Origin: Haemonchus contortus
Taxonomy: Eukaryota; Nematoda; Chromadorea; Rhabditida; Trichostrongylidae
Assembly: GCA_000469685.2 (NCBI GenBank)
Contig: LS997565.1
Span: 41,813,166-41,877,165 of the forward strand
DNA length: 64,000 nucleotides
Direction of reading: 5' to 3'
The notes under the pieces were generated by a model. It had not been told where the DNA came from, did not search any database, and saw nothing but the letters and a program-made list of their open reading frames with translations. The translations under genes were made by a program, and so were the position numbers. Positions 1 through 13,294 of this stretch are shown piece after piece (the stretch's first letter is position 1; each line of letters starts with the position of its first letter).

Positions 1-3000
1 AATCCTAAAAGATGGTTGAACCGTTGCAGATATGATCAAGCTCCTAGGCTAGTTAGCCCGCTTAAGCCTGAATGTGACCACGCGAAGAAATGTCTGACTT
101 TTGGTCCTTTTCCGATCGAAAGGTTACCGTACTTTCAAAAAAAAATCTGCCGAACGCGCTCATCGTATTTCAATCAAGACAGTTCAGAGAACAGGAGAAC
201 CTCGGTGGCAAAAAAAGAGGGTCATCAGCAAAACAAATAACTAGGGATAATTGTAAATAAAATATGGAATACTATTTTCAATGACATACCTCGAAGGAGT
301 CAGGTGCGGGAGGAAGCATGCCAGCTTCACGAGCAGCAGCCTGAACTAACCAGTCATCCTCTCCTGACATCCCATTCAGTTTTTACCCGGAGAACCTATA
401 AAGTAACTATATAAAATAGCTTCCAACTAAGCTTTCAAACTCTTAACGGGCATCATGACAGCAACACAAAACGGATCACTTCAGAAAGCTGTGGCATTGC
501 GGTGAAGATATCGCCGAGGAGAATGAAATAGAAGCAACGAAAGCAACAAATAGGCGACCTCAAGACCTCATTTTCACATATTTTCGGAATTGAAAAGACC
601 TCGAACTTCAGCGTTTACTTGTTTCGTAGTTCAAACATGGGCTGCAGACCCTTCTCGCCCGAGATTTTAGAAAATTGGTTCCTTCTCTTCGCCTATACCT
701 GCTCTTGCAACCGTGTTCCTACAGAAGGTGCGCTCACCGCATATTTTGTTTTCCATTGAAAGAAACATATTCATGGAGTCGAGGGACCGGTAGAACAAAT
801 TAGATGAATGCATTGGAAAGGTTCCTTTGAACACTAGTGATTACTAAGGGCCTTCATGAGTGGGGCTAGGCAACGTTGATGCGCCTGGACAGCACAAAAA
901 TAGACGCCCCTACGAATAAGAAGCAACAACCAAATAAGTAAAAAAGTTTTGGAAGAAATCATGACGATATAAGATATAATTTGGACAAACGCGACCAGAT
1001 TTCAAAAAAGTTATATATCTGCGAATGGCGATCATACCGAACCAGAAAATTCTTCTATTTGCCAGCGCCACTTGTGCAAAGAACGTCAGTGATTGGCCTT
1101 CACGTCAGTTCATTAATCACAGGTATTTCTGCTAACCCGCACACCCGTAGGAAACTTGTTTACAACCACCAGAAGCTGATGTGTGACCAAATGTTGAAGC
1201 AACCGTAAGCCACGGAATCGGAACAACGCCGATGAAAAATGAAAACACAAAAAGCAGTTTATCAGCTCTCATTCCATCTCGAGCGAATGCTGTCATGGAT
1301 TTGTTACCGAAAGAGAACATTTGATTTCATTAACTGGCCGTTCCCTTTGCACTCCCTTTTAAGCGATAATACACAAAGCCAAGCTTTGCGAGACAACATA
1401 TATTGCGTAAGTCTTTCCAGAATTGAAAGATTCACGGCCTCTTTCAATCCGAAAAAATAAATATACAAGTTCTATGCCAAATTTAAATTCATATATACTG
1501 CTACCAAGCGTAAGCGTAACAGTAGAACTGAATGAGGCAAGTGTAATGAGTATTCGTTTTGAATAGCGAAAATATCATCAGTTTTAAACAGTGTTGCCTT
1601 AACGCAGTGCATGGAATTTCGATAACATTATCAGTCTTATCAAAAGAATAAGAAAATGACTAGGAAATTTTGTACCACGTAGGATACTCTACATAAAATA
1701 GCACAACCAACTAAGACCTATGAAAATTGATGACTTTCAATAACTGTAACGGAAAATATTAGTCTGATACGAGCGGGTTCATTACACCAGCACTCCCACA
1801 ACCCGAGATTTCTGAATTTCATACCAGACAGCAACATATATCGAACTTTTAAGAAGAAATCTTCAATACCCATGTATTGAAAATTTTCGTTAATCCTGGT
1901 ATAAAAGGGAGGTTGTTAAACACTCATACAGTCATGAAGCTTGGGTCAGATTTCCGAGTTACTGTTCTATGTACCTCTACAAGAACCGTGGGTAGCCTTT
2001 CGATTGTGCTACACTAGATACAACAGAAATGATTGAATTTTATTCGTGGAATAATGATAGCAGCGCTAGTGCGACCAGCATCGGATATAAGAGTGGTTCC
2101 CTTGTAGCTGTAGGTGAAGGCAGGTAAAACAAAGCAGTAGAGAAACCTGTGAACGCTTAACTAGGAAAGAAGCTATAACTTACGCTATCACCTTAGACTA
2201 GGAGCAACCGTGCGGAAGCTGCTTCATCTTTTCTTTTTGTTCCCTTTAAAGACGCACCAAAACATGAATCATTTTCCCACCACCTACCGCTGCATATGCA
2301 ATTTAATGTTTTCCTTTGGTGGAAATCTCAACAGATTTTCACATTCAAACATTAGAACAAGTGAACTGATTGAAAAAAAAAAATTACTGCAAAATTAGCA
2401 ACGAAAAGACGATCAGAGACCGTTGAAAGTTTTCGAATAATCGATCGATTCCCGGTTGAAGGCACAATTTTCCGCAGTTTCCTCGCGACATTTTGTACAA
2501 ATCGACAGTGGCATGCAACAGATAAAACACAAAGATCGAAACGAATTAGAAAAATCTGCTGGAAATTGTGCTTCTAATCTCGCACAATGGGATCTTTGAG
2601 CAGGAAACTTCCAACTCGGCAGAACCATGCTTTGAAGGTTTGGAAAATCTTAGCAATACACTGCCAGCGTACATATCATGACTTGCAAGGAAAAAATGTG
2701 CTTCTCTCGTTTGAAAAGTATAGGAGGACATTACAATTAACGATTCGGAAACTATTCCGTAGTATATGGATAAGTTATTGCGAAAAATCTTTTCCAATCC
2801 GTAAAAGTCAGACAAACTATTTTGTCACACGGTTTTCGTCGCGCTTTACCTTTTCATCAGAAGCCGTTTCAAAAACGATTGTTGACCGTTTTCGACGTAA
2901 CTCCATACAACCGGATCAGACTCATTCTAGCCATTCACCTTTGCGGTAAATTCGCAAATGTTATCCGGCAATGTACAAATGAATAATCACCCTTAGTTCT

Positions 3001-4967
3001 AAGTTTTCAGGACAAACCTTAAATAGAACTAAACAATTTCGAGTTGATCCACTTGGGAGAAGAGGAAGATGTTTTCAAATATTTGGTAATGGCAGCGCTT
3101 CTGTGAATTGGTTTAAAAACACAAAAATCTTAGCCCACTTGGTGAAAGTCAAACTATTTGAAAGCACCAAACAGAAACCCCCTTTGAACAATTAAAATGC
3201 TTTAGTGCGAGCTTCTCAAGGAGCAAAAATAAAAATGGGATCTCAATAAAAAGTGCAAAAGCCATGAACAGAAAGAACAATATCATGACCTACTGCAAAC
3301 GCAACAAAGGAGCCAATAAATGAGGCTTACTAGTTAGAAAACCTTCAAGAGGAAGCCTACGAACAAATGCTCGCATTCCAACAAGAAACAAACGGCGAAA
3401 TCCAACCGGTGCCGGGGGGCCCAGCACTGGACCGCCGACAGGGCGGCGTTCCGCTCCGTGCCGCCTGCTCGGCCTCTACTCTGCGTCCCTGACTTGATTT
3501 CTCATGTTGCCCGCTACTCTCTACCGCTCTTCACGCTCTCTCGCCTTCTGTCTTCTTTGGCCAGACGCGGGAATTGGAAGATTTCAATACTGCCGCTGGG
3601 GTCATCACATTCATCACTTTATACTTGTTACTTTTCTTTCTTTTCGGTTATACTTATTCCTTTTTCTGTCTCATCTTTCTCAAAATCCACCGCCTTCCAC
3701 GCAGCCATCCCACTTGCAAGATATCAGTTTAAAATCAGGTTATAAGTTGTTGTGAGACTGGAAGTACCAATTTTTGCCGAGCACTGAAGAACGATACTGA
3801 TCAGGTTTCCAATTGATGTGTAAATCCCTAGATATTTTATTGCTCTGGAAATTTTCGTTTATAACGGTTCTGTTGCGATGAGTTTTCTTTGTAATGAATG
3901 CCCCAGTTTGAAGAAACCTTTATTTCAGTGCAAATGTTTAGACTTACTCTTACTGTTCAGTTTACATTTTTCATATAAGTCCCAACGCCTCATTGCCTCC
4001 CAGAAATTCGAAAAAGTTCGCGTTCCAAGTATTTCGTAACCTCTGGCTGTTGCAAAAGGCTGTCACCAAGCGCGACCTTCCGTGGAAAGGAATCGGACCG
4101 CAGGAATCGCATCCATCTCTGGAATACTTAGAGATAAGCCTTCCAGTTGAATAAGGCTGCTTCAGTTATAAGGTTTCCAGCGTATAAGTGTAGGGGTCAT
4201 GAGTGAGCCTGTGGATAAGGTGCTTTGAATGCGACACCGCACATTTTAGTCCTAGAATGCTAGTTTTCATTTATCAGTGGATAGGTAGGTATGAAGCCTT
4301 TCGATGATTCCTCTGGCTGATCACGACTCTACCCAAGTTCCATCCCACTTTGCAGCTTCTCTTCCGAGAGCTCTGTTCAAAGAGGATAGTACTAGTTTTG
4401 CAAATCAAGAGTTCGTATCTGAATAACTCTTCTTTTTCTAAATGACGAATGACGGTTCTTTATGCTAGGGTTCCTTACGTAGCCTACGAAAGTTACCGTT
4501 CCGAGTAAATTCTCCTCCATGCGGTTTCTTTCCTCACGGGTTACCACGAACTCTCTTTGAAAAAGCTCCCAGTACATTCCTCCACATAAGTCATGAAAGT
4601 AGAAAGCTTCATTTTTAGATAGGTCACAGCGTTTGTGGCAAAGCAGCGAAAATTGACCTCGTTTCGTGTTTTTTGAATCCAGTAGGTATGCCTTTTTTGA
4701 ATCCCAGCAGGCAAAGGTCGAAATCGCAGAATGAGTTCAGGAAGTTATTGCAAAGTTCGTTATTGCTCTTGTTCCTTGCTCATTTGCGGTTCGGCAAGTT
4801 GTCCAAAGAGTTTAGTGTTCATCCAGTAGCATCGCCTCTTTTTGAAACATTCAACCGTACTTTCTTATGCAAAATATTTCCTTTTCTCCTCTCACCTCCA
4901 TCTCCCGCTCGAACGCCAACGACATAGCAATTTGATGGTCATTTTTACGTTTGCTGATAACGTATGC
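1..4967. other. 5' flank of rad-51 without a recognisable gene
   Basis: I see no exon chain, known domain or mobile-element hallmark here. The longest open stretch is a 120-codon frame at 2587-2949 (+), overlapped by an 89-codon frame on the other strand. Neither resembles a family I know and neither has a supporting splice chain. A GC-rich patch at about 3405-3480 stands out from the AT-rich surroundings. The promoter of rad-51 should lie in the last part of this interval, but no TATA box or other element can be named. Confidence 0.5.
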
Positions 4968-4970
4968 TTA
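4968..4970 (+). other. Candidate trans-splice (SL) acceptor for rad-51
   Basis: A TAG acceptor in the context ATGCTTAG|G lies 17 nt before the rad-51 start codon. A short leader after a 3' splice-site-like sequence is what spliced-leader addition to nematode mRNAs leaves. The upstream pyrimidine tract is weak, so an upstream cis-spliced untranslated exon is also possible. Confidence 0.35.
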
Positions 4971-4987
4971 GGTTCTTGTGAAATACG

Positions 4988-7900
4988 ATGGCAGCGCAGC
5001 TGTCACGATCAAACACTAGACAGCAAGAGATTGAGCAAACGGTTTTTGAGGAAGTTTCGAATGATCAACAAGAAGAAGAACAGACACCTTTCATACTTAT
5101 AGAAAAACTTGAAGTAGGTTTCTACTTCGCAGATTTCTATATTTTCTTTTTCCTCGAATAATTTCATCACTGTTGTTATTTTTGTTTGTTCACTATTTTA
5201 CTATTATTTCCTGTTCATCATGTGTAATATTTTCTAGCAATCCGGTATCAGCTCAGGAGACATTAAAAAACTAAAAGAAGCTGGATTTAATACCGTGGAA
5301 CGAATAGCTCATGCAATGAGGAGTGAAATTACAGCTGTGAAGGGGATAAGTGAACAGAAAGCTGATAAACTTCAAGTAGGTATTTCTTTATTATGATGTT
5401 TACCATCTGTTTGATTGTTATTTTGTCGACCCTCTAAAATTGAATGGTGTTCAGGGCACAATACAATCCGTATCTTTAGCTTTCTATTCATTTTGTTTGA
5501 TATCTTTGCTGGTTTTTCAACTCACTTCTACAAATGTTGGTCCTCAGCTTATTTTAATGTCCTCGAGTCTTCACGCAACAAATTCAGAAAAAAGCGCTTA
5601 ATGGTTCAGTATAACAAGGCAGGAACTGGGGTGTTATATATCAAATAAAAGAATATTGTTAGGAACTCAAACGGAGAATATTAGAGCTATCATGACTAAA
5701 ATCTCGACTTGATTCTTCTTTTTCGTATGGCTAATAGAAAGAGGACCTCTTGTATCATGCGAGCTGTAGTTATTTCAGTAGTTCGTCAATAGCTTTTCGA
5801 TGTGTGCACAATAACATCGTAGCCAATGCAAAATGTTAGCAAAAACAAACGTGCTTGCTACAGTGCTTTGTTTGGGGTTTTAAAAGACCAAAGAACGTCA
5901 GCGTGACCACTCAGCTCCTGCTTCCACAGTCTTCTATTCACCATTGTTATTATGTTGAGTATAAATAATCCCTTGTTCAACGGGCCTTAAATTGTCAAGT
6001 AAACCATTTCAAGCACGAAGCAATGAAATTAGTGCCAATGGGTTTCACTACTGCTTATGAGGTACACGAGCGACGCAGCGAGGTGGTACAAATTCGGACC
6101 GGATCGTCTACATTAGACAGATTGATAGGTGGAGGAGTGGAGACCGGCTGCATCACTGAGGCAAGTTTTTTTTTATGATTCGTTTTTACTATCTCTGCAT
6201 TGAACGCATACTCACAAGCAGCGTTTTCACATGCGCGTTTTGTCGATAAAGTTAATATCCGAAGGCTGACAGGGAATAAAATCATACCAAAGTAGAGATA
6301 AATGATTGAAGTCTGGTCGCTGTGAGCAGCCCAATTCCTGACCGTTCATGAGTCTTTGCTAGCCTACTCTCTACATTGGCTTTTCAGATTTTTGGTGAGT
6401 ACCGCACCGGTAAAAGCCAACTCTGCCATAGTTTAGCTGTTATTTGCCAGCTGCCAATATCAATGGGAGGTGCTGAAGGTGATTATTGCTGTCATCTACT
6501 TGGCTGGATCAGACCGTTTCTCTCTATTCTACAGCACTTGGCTTTTTTCAGTGAGCTATATTAAAATTTCTCATTCTAGGTAAGTGCATGTGGATAGACA
6601 CGGAAGGGACGTTCCGGCCTGAACGTTTGATTCCAATAGCAGAAAGGTAAATTGTCTAAATAAGGTCGCCAAAATTTTCCATGACAACTTTTCTCTTCAA
6701 ATGTACCTTTTAGATTCAATATGATGAGCAAGCATGTGTTGGAAAACATCGCGGTAGCTCGCTGCTACAACTCAGACCACCAGATTTCGTTGCTGACAAC
6801 CGCAGGTTATTGATGAGAACCTAATTATTTTTTACTTCGAGGCATCTGCACAGAAATAGTTCATGGCGAACCAGAGTGTGAATAGTAACACGTGTGACTG
6901 CGATACGATACTTAGAAATTTGAGCCCGCATTATTTTCTGACTCTTTTTTCAAATTTCAAAAGAAATTGCCAGTGCTACTGCGAATCTACTTTCAAACGT
7001 ATCGCAACTTTCATAGCTTAGTGCAGGTGGCTCATTTGAGATTGTTAGTCATAAATCGGGCGATGAAGACCCAGCCCATTTCCAAGTCTTTTATGCTATG
7101 TGCCAGGTTATTGTAACTTTTATACCATCATCTTCATGTATTCTCATTCAGCGGCAATGATGGCTGAAAGCAGATATGCACTTTTGGTTGTTGATAGTGC
7201 CACAGGATTGTTCAGGTAGGCGCTTCGTTTTTGTGGGAGAGTAATCTCTAACACTCTTTTAATGGGCTTTTCCATGATTTGTTCAGGACTGACTACAGTG
7301 GTAGAGGAGAGCTGGCTGCGCGACAAATGGCACTTTCGAAGTAACGGATTTTTACTATTGTTTTTCTTTATTAACTTTTAGTCATTATTCTCACAATTTT
7401 CGCCATACTTGTCTACTCCTCTCAAATTCAGAATGATGCGGTTACTCATCAAACTTGCAGATGAATTTGGTGTGGCTGTTGTGATAACGAATCAGGTAGG
7501 AGAGGCTCGTTATATTCCTTTACTCTATTTAACAGTCTAACAAAGGTATATCAGGCGCAATGATTAATTATGTTGTTGTTTGTTGATGCTGTAGGTATTC
7601 TCGCCGGGTTAATTTTTCTTTTTGTACTGAATTAATGTTCGTGGTAGTTTTCCCCATCTACACCATTGAAAATACCTGAGTTTTATTTACGTTCAGTGAG
7701 AACAATATAACTGCAGCTGCTCGAATTAGCTGTCATGCTTGATTTCGAATACCGAGTTTTAGCTTTCCATGAAGTCAGCGTGGCTTTTTTTCTGGTTTGC
7801 AAAAATCTGAGTCACTGCTAAGAGGAAAAAATTGCGAATTCGCAGCTCTGTTGGAGAGCAATTCGAAGGTGGAATGAATATTGTACCGTTTGAAATTCCC

Positions 7901-9036
7901 CCTTGGCCGCTTGTTTTCGCCTACTGCCCCTCTGGATCAATAAGGTGCCGTTCTAGATTTTCATGAATTCTGCGTGTCGCGTGTTCTTGTGTAATGTTAG
8001 TGTTTTCTTTATATTTCGTGGACCCTGAAATAGTTTCAATTGTTGATTTGGAAATCGTCAAGTAATTGATCGCTGCTCCAGGTAGTTGCGCAGGTCGACG
8101 GAGGAGCCATGTTTCAAATGGATGCCAAAAAACCAATTGGTGGAAATATCGTTGCCCATATGAGCACAACAAGGTGGGCTCAATTTATCATTTTCTAAAC
8201 TCTCTAACGTTTTTGTATGATCAGAAAGGAGTTCTGAGACCTACTCTTGATTTCAACTTCCTTTTTTTTCTACGATGGAGCTGCTTTCCACTGATCTCAT
8301 CAAGGTGCAATGGTGTAAAACACTGAACAAACTAAGAACTGTATTCTACGAAAAGGCTTAAATGTTACCATGTCACACTTAAGTGTATTCTTGTCTTAAA
8401 GTCGGACAATTCTTTTAAGATTAGTGGCTGACCTGGACTGAAAAAGAGCTGCGAGTCTTCGAGCTGCAGAAACATGCCGCTAAAGCTTCAAATATCTAAC
8501 ATCCGGAGTTAGCTTTTGTGATCGGAGTAAGCGTTCACAGTCATAGCAGATGAGGAGAGCATTAGGGATGTCCTATGAAATCGTTGGATTGTGCATAAAG
8601 TCACATTTGGTCTGCATAATGTAGCCCGAAGCACATTTTTTGAGTAACAGAAGGATGTTTATTCAACGGTAGAAGAGTGTCACTGGTAATGTGGTAATTA
8701 CTTCACCAGCTGATCACAGTCGCCAGCTGCTGAAAATCTCAACACGTGACAGAAAGTGAACAACGATGCCCTTTGAGCCAGTTTCGAACGTGTCGTGAGA
8801 AGCGTCTTCGTAATATTTGTATGCCCCAACAAAAAAAGTTAACTGGAAACCGCTTTAGAAGTTTCAGCTAAAACTGCGTCCTGACTATTGACGCCAAGTT
8901 TCGAATTTTCAGATTAGGGTTACGAAAAGGTCGTGGAGAAACCCGTATTTGCAAAGTTCATCAGAGTCCCAGTTTGCCTGAAGCTGAGGCCACTTTCTCC
9001 ATAACTGCAGGAGGTATAGATGATGCTGCTGATTGA
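4988..9036 (+). CDS. rad-51: RAD-51 DNA strand-exchange recombinase, complete, 11 exons
   Basis: Rad51 forms nucleoprotein filaments on single-stranded DNA and drives homology search and strand exchange in meiosis and double-strand break repair. Exons: 4988-5113, 5238-5375, 6014-6160, 6388-6478, 6580-6646, 6714-6805, 7152-7215, 7287-7340, 7432-7495, 8082-8173, 8913-9036. All phases agree and give 352 codons plus TGA, close to the usual 340-360. The N-terminal helix-hairpin-helix domain (about 43-90) holds [13 protein letters not shown]. The ATPase core has Walker A GEYRTGKS (140-147), the catalytic glutamate in [10 protein letters not shown] (E176), Walker B LLVVD (231-235), [10 protein letters not shown], then [15 protein letters not shown] (loop 1) and PIGGN (loop 2). 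RTGKS and the DNA-binding loops separate it from the Rad51 paralogues. The third intron (6161-6387) starts with GC instead of GT. The start is the first ATG of the open exon and gives MAAQ, the N-terminus expected of nematode RAD-51. No AATAAA was seen in the 470 bp after the stop. Confidence 0.96.
6161..6387 (+). other. GC-AG intron in rad-51
   Basis: The donor reads GAG|GCAAGT and the acceptor TTTTCAG|ATT. Splicing here joins ITE to [10 protein letters not shown] in frame and in register with every Rad51. No GT donor nearby preserves the conserved residues. Confidence 0.85.
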
Positions 9037-9540
9037 AGATAAGGTAGTTTTTCGACGGACAGTTCGCTCTTGATAATCTGCCAAAGTTCCCCTAGTTTTC
9101 TGAACACTACTCTGAAGTGATTCTTCCTGTTTTTGGTTCATTCATGTCAAGATAATCACAGGTCACTTTCACTGCTGTGTTACTATGGGTTCTTTTGTTT
9201 CATTTTTTCGTCTTCGTATCCATCGAATTTTTCACGAATTCCTTGTATCAAAATTTTGGTCCTTCTCTCAGAGTGTCACTTATTCCTGCGATTGTATTTT
9301 TTACACTCCTTTTGTTTTTAATTAATCCTCCTATTTGATCAATTCTTCGATTTCTGATTGTTTGAAATTGACGATTTATTCGGAATTGTAATTATAATTG
9401 TGTTGCGTATGCCTTGTAAAGTTTCGTAAAACATCTTTGAGCAGTTTTAAAGAGGGTTGAAGAGCCTGTCTACATCCTTAGTCTTCCTTCATATTTGACA
9501 TTTTCTGCAGGATTCCTGCCTAGTCACGCACCTCTGTATT
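9037..9540. other. Intergenic region between rad-51 and thymidine kinase, with candidate SL acceptor
   Basis: This 504-bp gap holds no ORF of note and no canonical AATAAA. A strong 3' splice-site match, ATTTTCTGCAG|G, ends at 9510, 30 nt before the thymidine kinase ATG. It would fit trans-splicing of a downstream gene, either an operon member or an independently transcribed gene. The gap is longer than the roughly 100 bp typical of C. elegans operons, so shared transcription is only a possibility. Confidence 0.5.
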
Positions 9541-12500
9541 ATGTCTATTGAGACCAGATCGTCATCTCAAATGGTTATGAGTGGCCGCCGTCAGGAAAAT
9601 GGCAGTAGATTAAGCGGCAGTGACACTGATACTCGCAGCTATTCTCGTCGTGAGTATTTTGGTGATTAGATTTTCTTGATCTTCTGTTGGTTTTCGGTTC
9701 CAGCGCATCTTACCTGATTCGGTTTCATAAAATTCCACTAAAATTTTTGTTGAATTTCGTTTAAATAATTCAGTCCCTCTAGTCCCTCTAAGACTTTGCT
9801 TCGAAGTTCTCCATTGAGTTTTCTTTTTGCAATCCACTCCCTTCCAACAATCAGACTGATCGTTAGCGATCCGGATAAAGTGTCGCCAGCTGATAATCCA
9901 GAAAAACCCGCCTTTGCGCACCCGACCCGTTTTAGAGATATTATGATTAGACGTTATTCTCATGCCTCGCAGCTGATGCTTGAGTCGCCGCTTCTGGGTC
10001 CCCTATCGAGAGCATCAACAAAAGGGCACATGGCTGTTATGGCAACTGAGCAACCGCGATTTCGTAATTCGTGTTGTTCCGAAAGCTATTTTCTCATATT
10101 GCTTGAGCTAGAATATATTTGCATCACTGTGTTAGTCACAGTATTTAGTCGTGCTCGAAAACAGGCCAGTTTGATGGTTTGGTCTATTGTAGTTCACATC
10201 TGTTCCATTGCGTCATTGCCGGCCAAGTGACCAATTCCCGCGTGTTTGGGTCATTTGAACGGAGCGATGGTTATCTTCGACGCTCGAGTAATGGTGTCTG
10301 ATAAGCAAACTGTTTTCTTTATAACCTCAATGATTTCTACGTAGTACCTTGTGAAGAAATTCATTCTGATATTCAGTGACCTTCATTTATTTCAGATCTT
10401 TCAATTTAGCTATTTGTTTTCAATTAATTTTTGCCAAGTTTCAAGATCTAAGCTTCGTAATATGACCTTGCGCCAAGTTGCATGCAGTTGTTTGACTCGA
10501 AAGTGGTTGTAGCTGACAGTCATATAAGGGTCAAGGCAGCTAGGTGCAAAGAGCTCTGTCAGCTGGCGGTTTTTGACTTTATCATATTTGCGGTAAATAC
10601 GGTCACGTAGGTAGGTAAGAGGATATCAGGCGCCCTAATCTATATGTCGAAGCCGAGCACAAATGGTCATACATACTAAAACCTGAAATCACTTCATTGT
10701 ACAGGCACTACGGTGGGCCTATAATTGTCAGCAGAATTCCTATTTACTTTCATGTTTTCTTGTTGTTTCCCTCGCCTTTACTCAGAGCAAATACAATCAA
10801 AAGATTCCCTAATTATGCCATTGGTTAATCGAAGAGGATCGGTTAGGTAGTTGGATTTTTGATTATACCAAATGGGGGATTGTTTGACCAAGTTTGAGTG
10901 GCTTATTTAGGTGGAGGTACCGAAGACAAGCGAATAATCCGCTGATCGTGAGCATTGTGTATTATAAATGTCACTATGGTACAGTTATCATACCAACCTT
11001 ATTTATGACTCCGTAGTAAATGCTTCACTGGCTTGGCTGCCAACCTTCATTATTTATCGCAGTTTTGTTTTTGGAAACCCGTTCTTCAAGGATTGTTTTT
11101 TACTGCTTGCTTTACTAGTCTGATCGAATTTAGAGGCGATGTCTTCCGATGGAGTACCATTGTGCCGAAGTCCATTGCGAGGAAAGATCACGTGTATACT
11201 GGGTCCGATGTTCAGCGGCAAAACGTAAGGAAAATTTGGTCCTCCGTTGAATTTCGAAAGCACTTATAGAAAGTACAGAAGAAAATCTTTATCAATCCAT
11301 ATCGGCAGAAATTGAAAAGAGATTGAGGTCATTTTAGAACGGAGTTGTTACGAATGCATGATCGTCAAATAATTGCTAAACGGAAGTGTGTTTTGGTGAA
11401 GTACGCGGGTGACACGAGATATGATCCTGAGCTAGTCGCTACGCATGCAAAGTGAGTTTTCGGTACTCAGTAGTAGCGAAATCGAAAATATTCCGACTAG
11501 ATAGTCAACATCTGGGGCGAAAAAAACTGGTTATGTCATTATTCTCGTACAGTATTTGTTTAAGCTTTCATATGAGTTCATGCATCTGGAATGCGCATTA
11601 ATAGAGTCTTTTGCAAGGACGACTGGTCAAGGAATCACAGTGAAAGCTTATAAGCTGTCTGAAGTGGAGGAGCAGATTTTCGATCCGAGCGTGCAAGTGG
11701 TGTCGATCGATGAAGGGCAGTTCGTGAGTAGTTCCTCGTTTTTGATCAATCAAGTTTGACAAGCTTACCAGTATTCCTTAACGACTCTCGCTTTTTCCAA
11801 ACTAAGCCGTTTTATGTGAGGACCGAAACACCAGCGGAGTACCGTGCTCACTGGCTCAAATGTATAGCCGGAGGAATTAGAATTAGATTTAGCCGGAGAA
11901 GCGAATTCGCATGGCGCATTTGCATAATTACTTACTTGTTTCCACTTCTTCCGGAAACTTGTAAACTCATTCATTTGTTTGTAAAAGTAGTTCATTGCAG
12001 GAACTTTTTGGCTCAGAATCTGACGTGGTTGGTTTCCCCTTGCCCCACACTGCTGCCTAATTGTCTTTTCATTTCTTATAATTTCCAGTGACAACATTTT
12101 TAGTACAGATATGCTTTTTGTTTTCAGTTCAGCGATTGTGCCGAAACATGTGACAAATTAGCCTGTATGGGGAAAGTGGTATACGTAGCAGCTCTGAGCG
12201 GTACTTTTGAAAGAAAGGTATTATCAGATAGGGATATTTTCCTTGAGGTTCCGCTGATGATTATTATCTGAACACTTTTTTTGTTTTCTGCAGTGTCAAA
12301 TGCTACACGAATGGATTCCGTGAAAAAACGATTTTTGTTAATGGCAAATCACTAGTTGTAGCATTACGAGCTTTCTCATGTGTTTGTTACATTAAATCAG
12401 AATATCAGAATCAGAATAACCTAATTGTGATATGTTCATCATACATGTTATACTCGTTCACATTCAGTATTTAATGTTTCATTTCAGCCCTTTCCTCAAG

Positions 12501-13037
12501 TGTCTTTACTTCTGCCATACGCTGATGAAATTAAGCAGGTCGTCGCCGTATGTGTAGGTTGTGGTTCGGATGCCAGTTACTCGTTCCGGAATACCCTAGA
12601 CAAGAAGGTGAGTTTCACATTCTTGCTTCGCTCAGGTGAAAGGATATCTAAGAAGTGCTTCATCGAAAAAAGCATGTGTCCGGAAGTGATTGCGCGATAT
12701 CCTTTCGGTCGTCCCCTGTTAGGTCGCTTGCCTCCTTCAAATACGGGCACATTCTTCGTTCTCTGGCCGAACATGATTGTCCCAACTTCTGAAATGTCTC
12801 ATTTTGAGTCCCTTTTCAAGCTATACTTTTCAGGTGGAAGTAATCGGAGGAGAGGACACTTATCGAGCATTATGTCGCTCATGCTATTTTGAGGAGTCCT
12901 GCCGACGTGAAGAAAAGGCTATAGAAGTGACTGTCAGCGAGAACCAGCCTGCTGCCACTGAAACGCTTAAGGAAAGCGAGGCTTCGATGTCTGATATACC
13001 TCGTAAAATGTTGAGAATGATGTACTACTCTGATTAG
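9541..13037 (+). CDS. thk-1: Thymidine kinase, cytosolic TK1 type, complete, 7 exons
   Basis: Phosphorylates thymidine to dTMP with ATP in the pyrimidine salvage pathway. Exons: 9541-9649, 11134-11224, 11338-11451, 11618-11723, 12128-12217, 12488-12607, 12834-13037. Phases agree throughout and give 277 codons plus TAG. The P-loop is GPMFSGKT (60-67), followed by TELLR and the KYAGDTRY strand. DEGQF (136-140) carries the Mg-binding Asp and catalytic Glu. VAALSGTFERKPF and the lasso region SYSFRNT are present. The structural zinc is held by CVGC (C192, C195) and CRSC (C224, C227). This makes it a TK1-type enzyme, not the Drosophila-dNK/TK2 type. Oddities: a Ser/Arg-rich extension of about 38 residues from exon 1, joined across a 1.48-kb intron; a second in-frame ATG at codon 39 in exon 2 would give a form starting closer to the P-loop. 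The exon 4 acceptor (TTTTGCAAG|G) is atypical but is the only one in phase. Upstream neighbour is rad-51. Confidence 0.94.
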
Positions 13038-13288
13038 CTAACCACTATTTTTATAGGTGTTTTGTTTGGATTCCTGATGTTTTCACTTTGTCTTTCCAAA
13101 TGATTCCAGAACTATTCACATTTCATATCAACCTCAGCACGTGAATGTCGTGCTACTTCTGTGCCATGCAATGACTAACATTGAGCGACTCTGGTCCTCT
13201 CTCCTGTATGAATTGCCAATTACTATACATGACTTTTTGCCATATTACACGATGGTTTCGGTTGATGAATGCTCAAAGCAGATGATTC

Positions 13289-13294
13289 AATAAA
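13289..13294 (+). terminator. Poly(A) signal of the thymidine kinase gene
   Basis: AATAAA lies about 250 nt after the stop codon, the first such hexamer on this strand downstream of the gene. Confidence 0.6.

Noticed and set aside
2587..2949. 120-codon ORF upstream of rad-51
   Set aside because: Overlapped by another ORF on the opposite strand, with no recognisable domain or splice partners.
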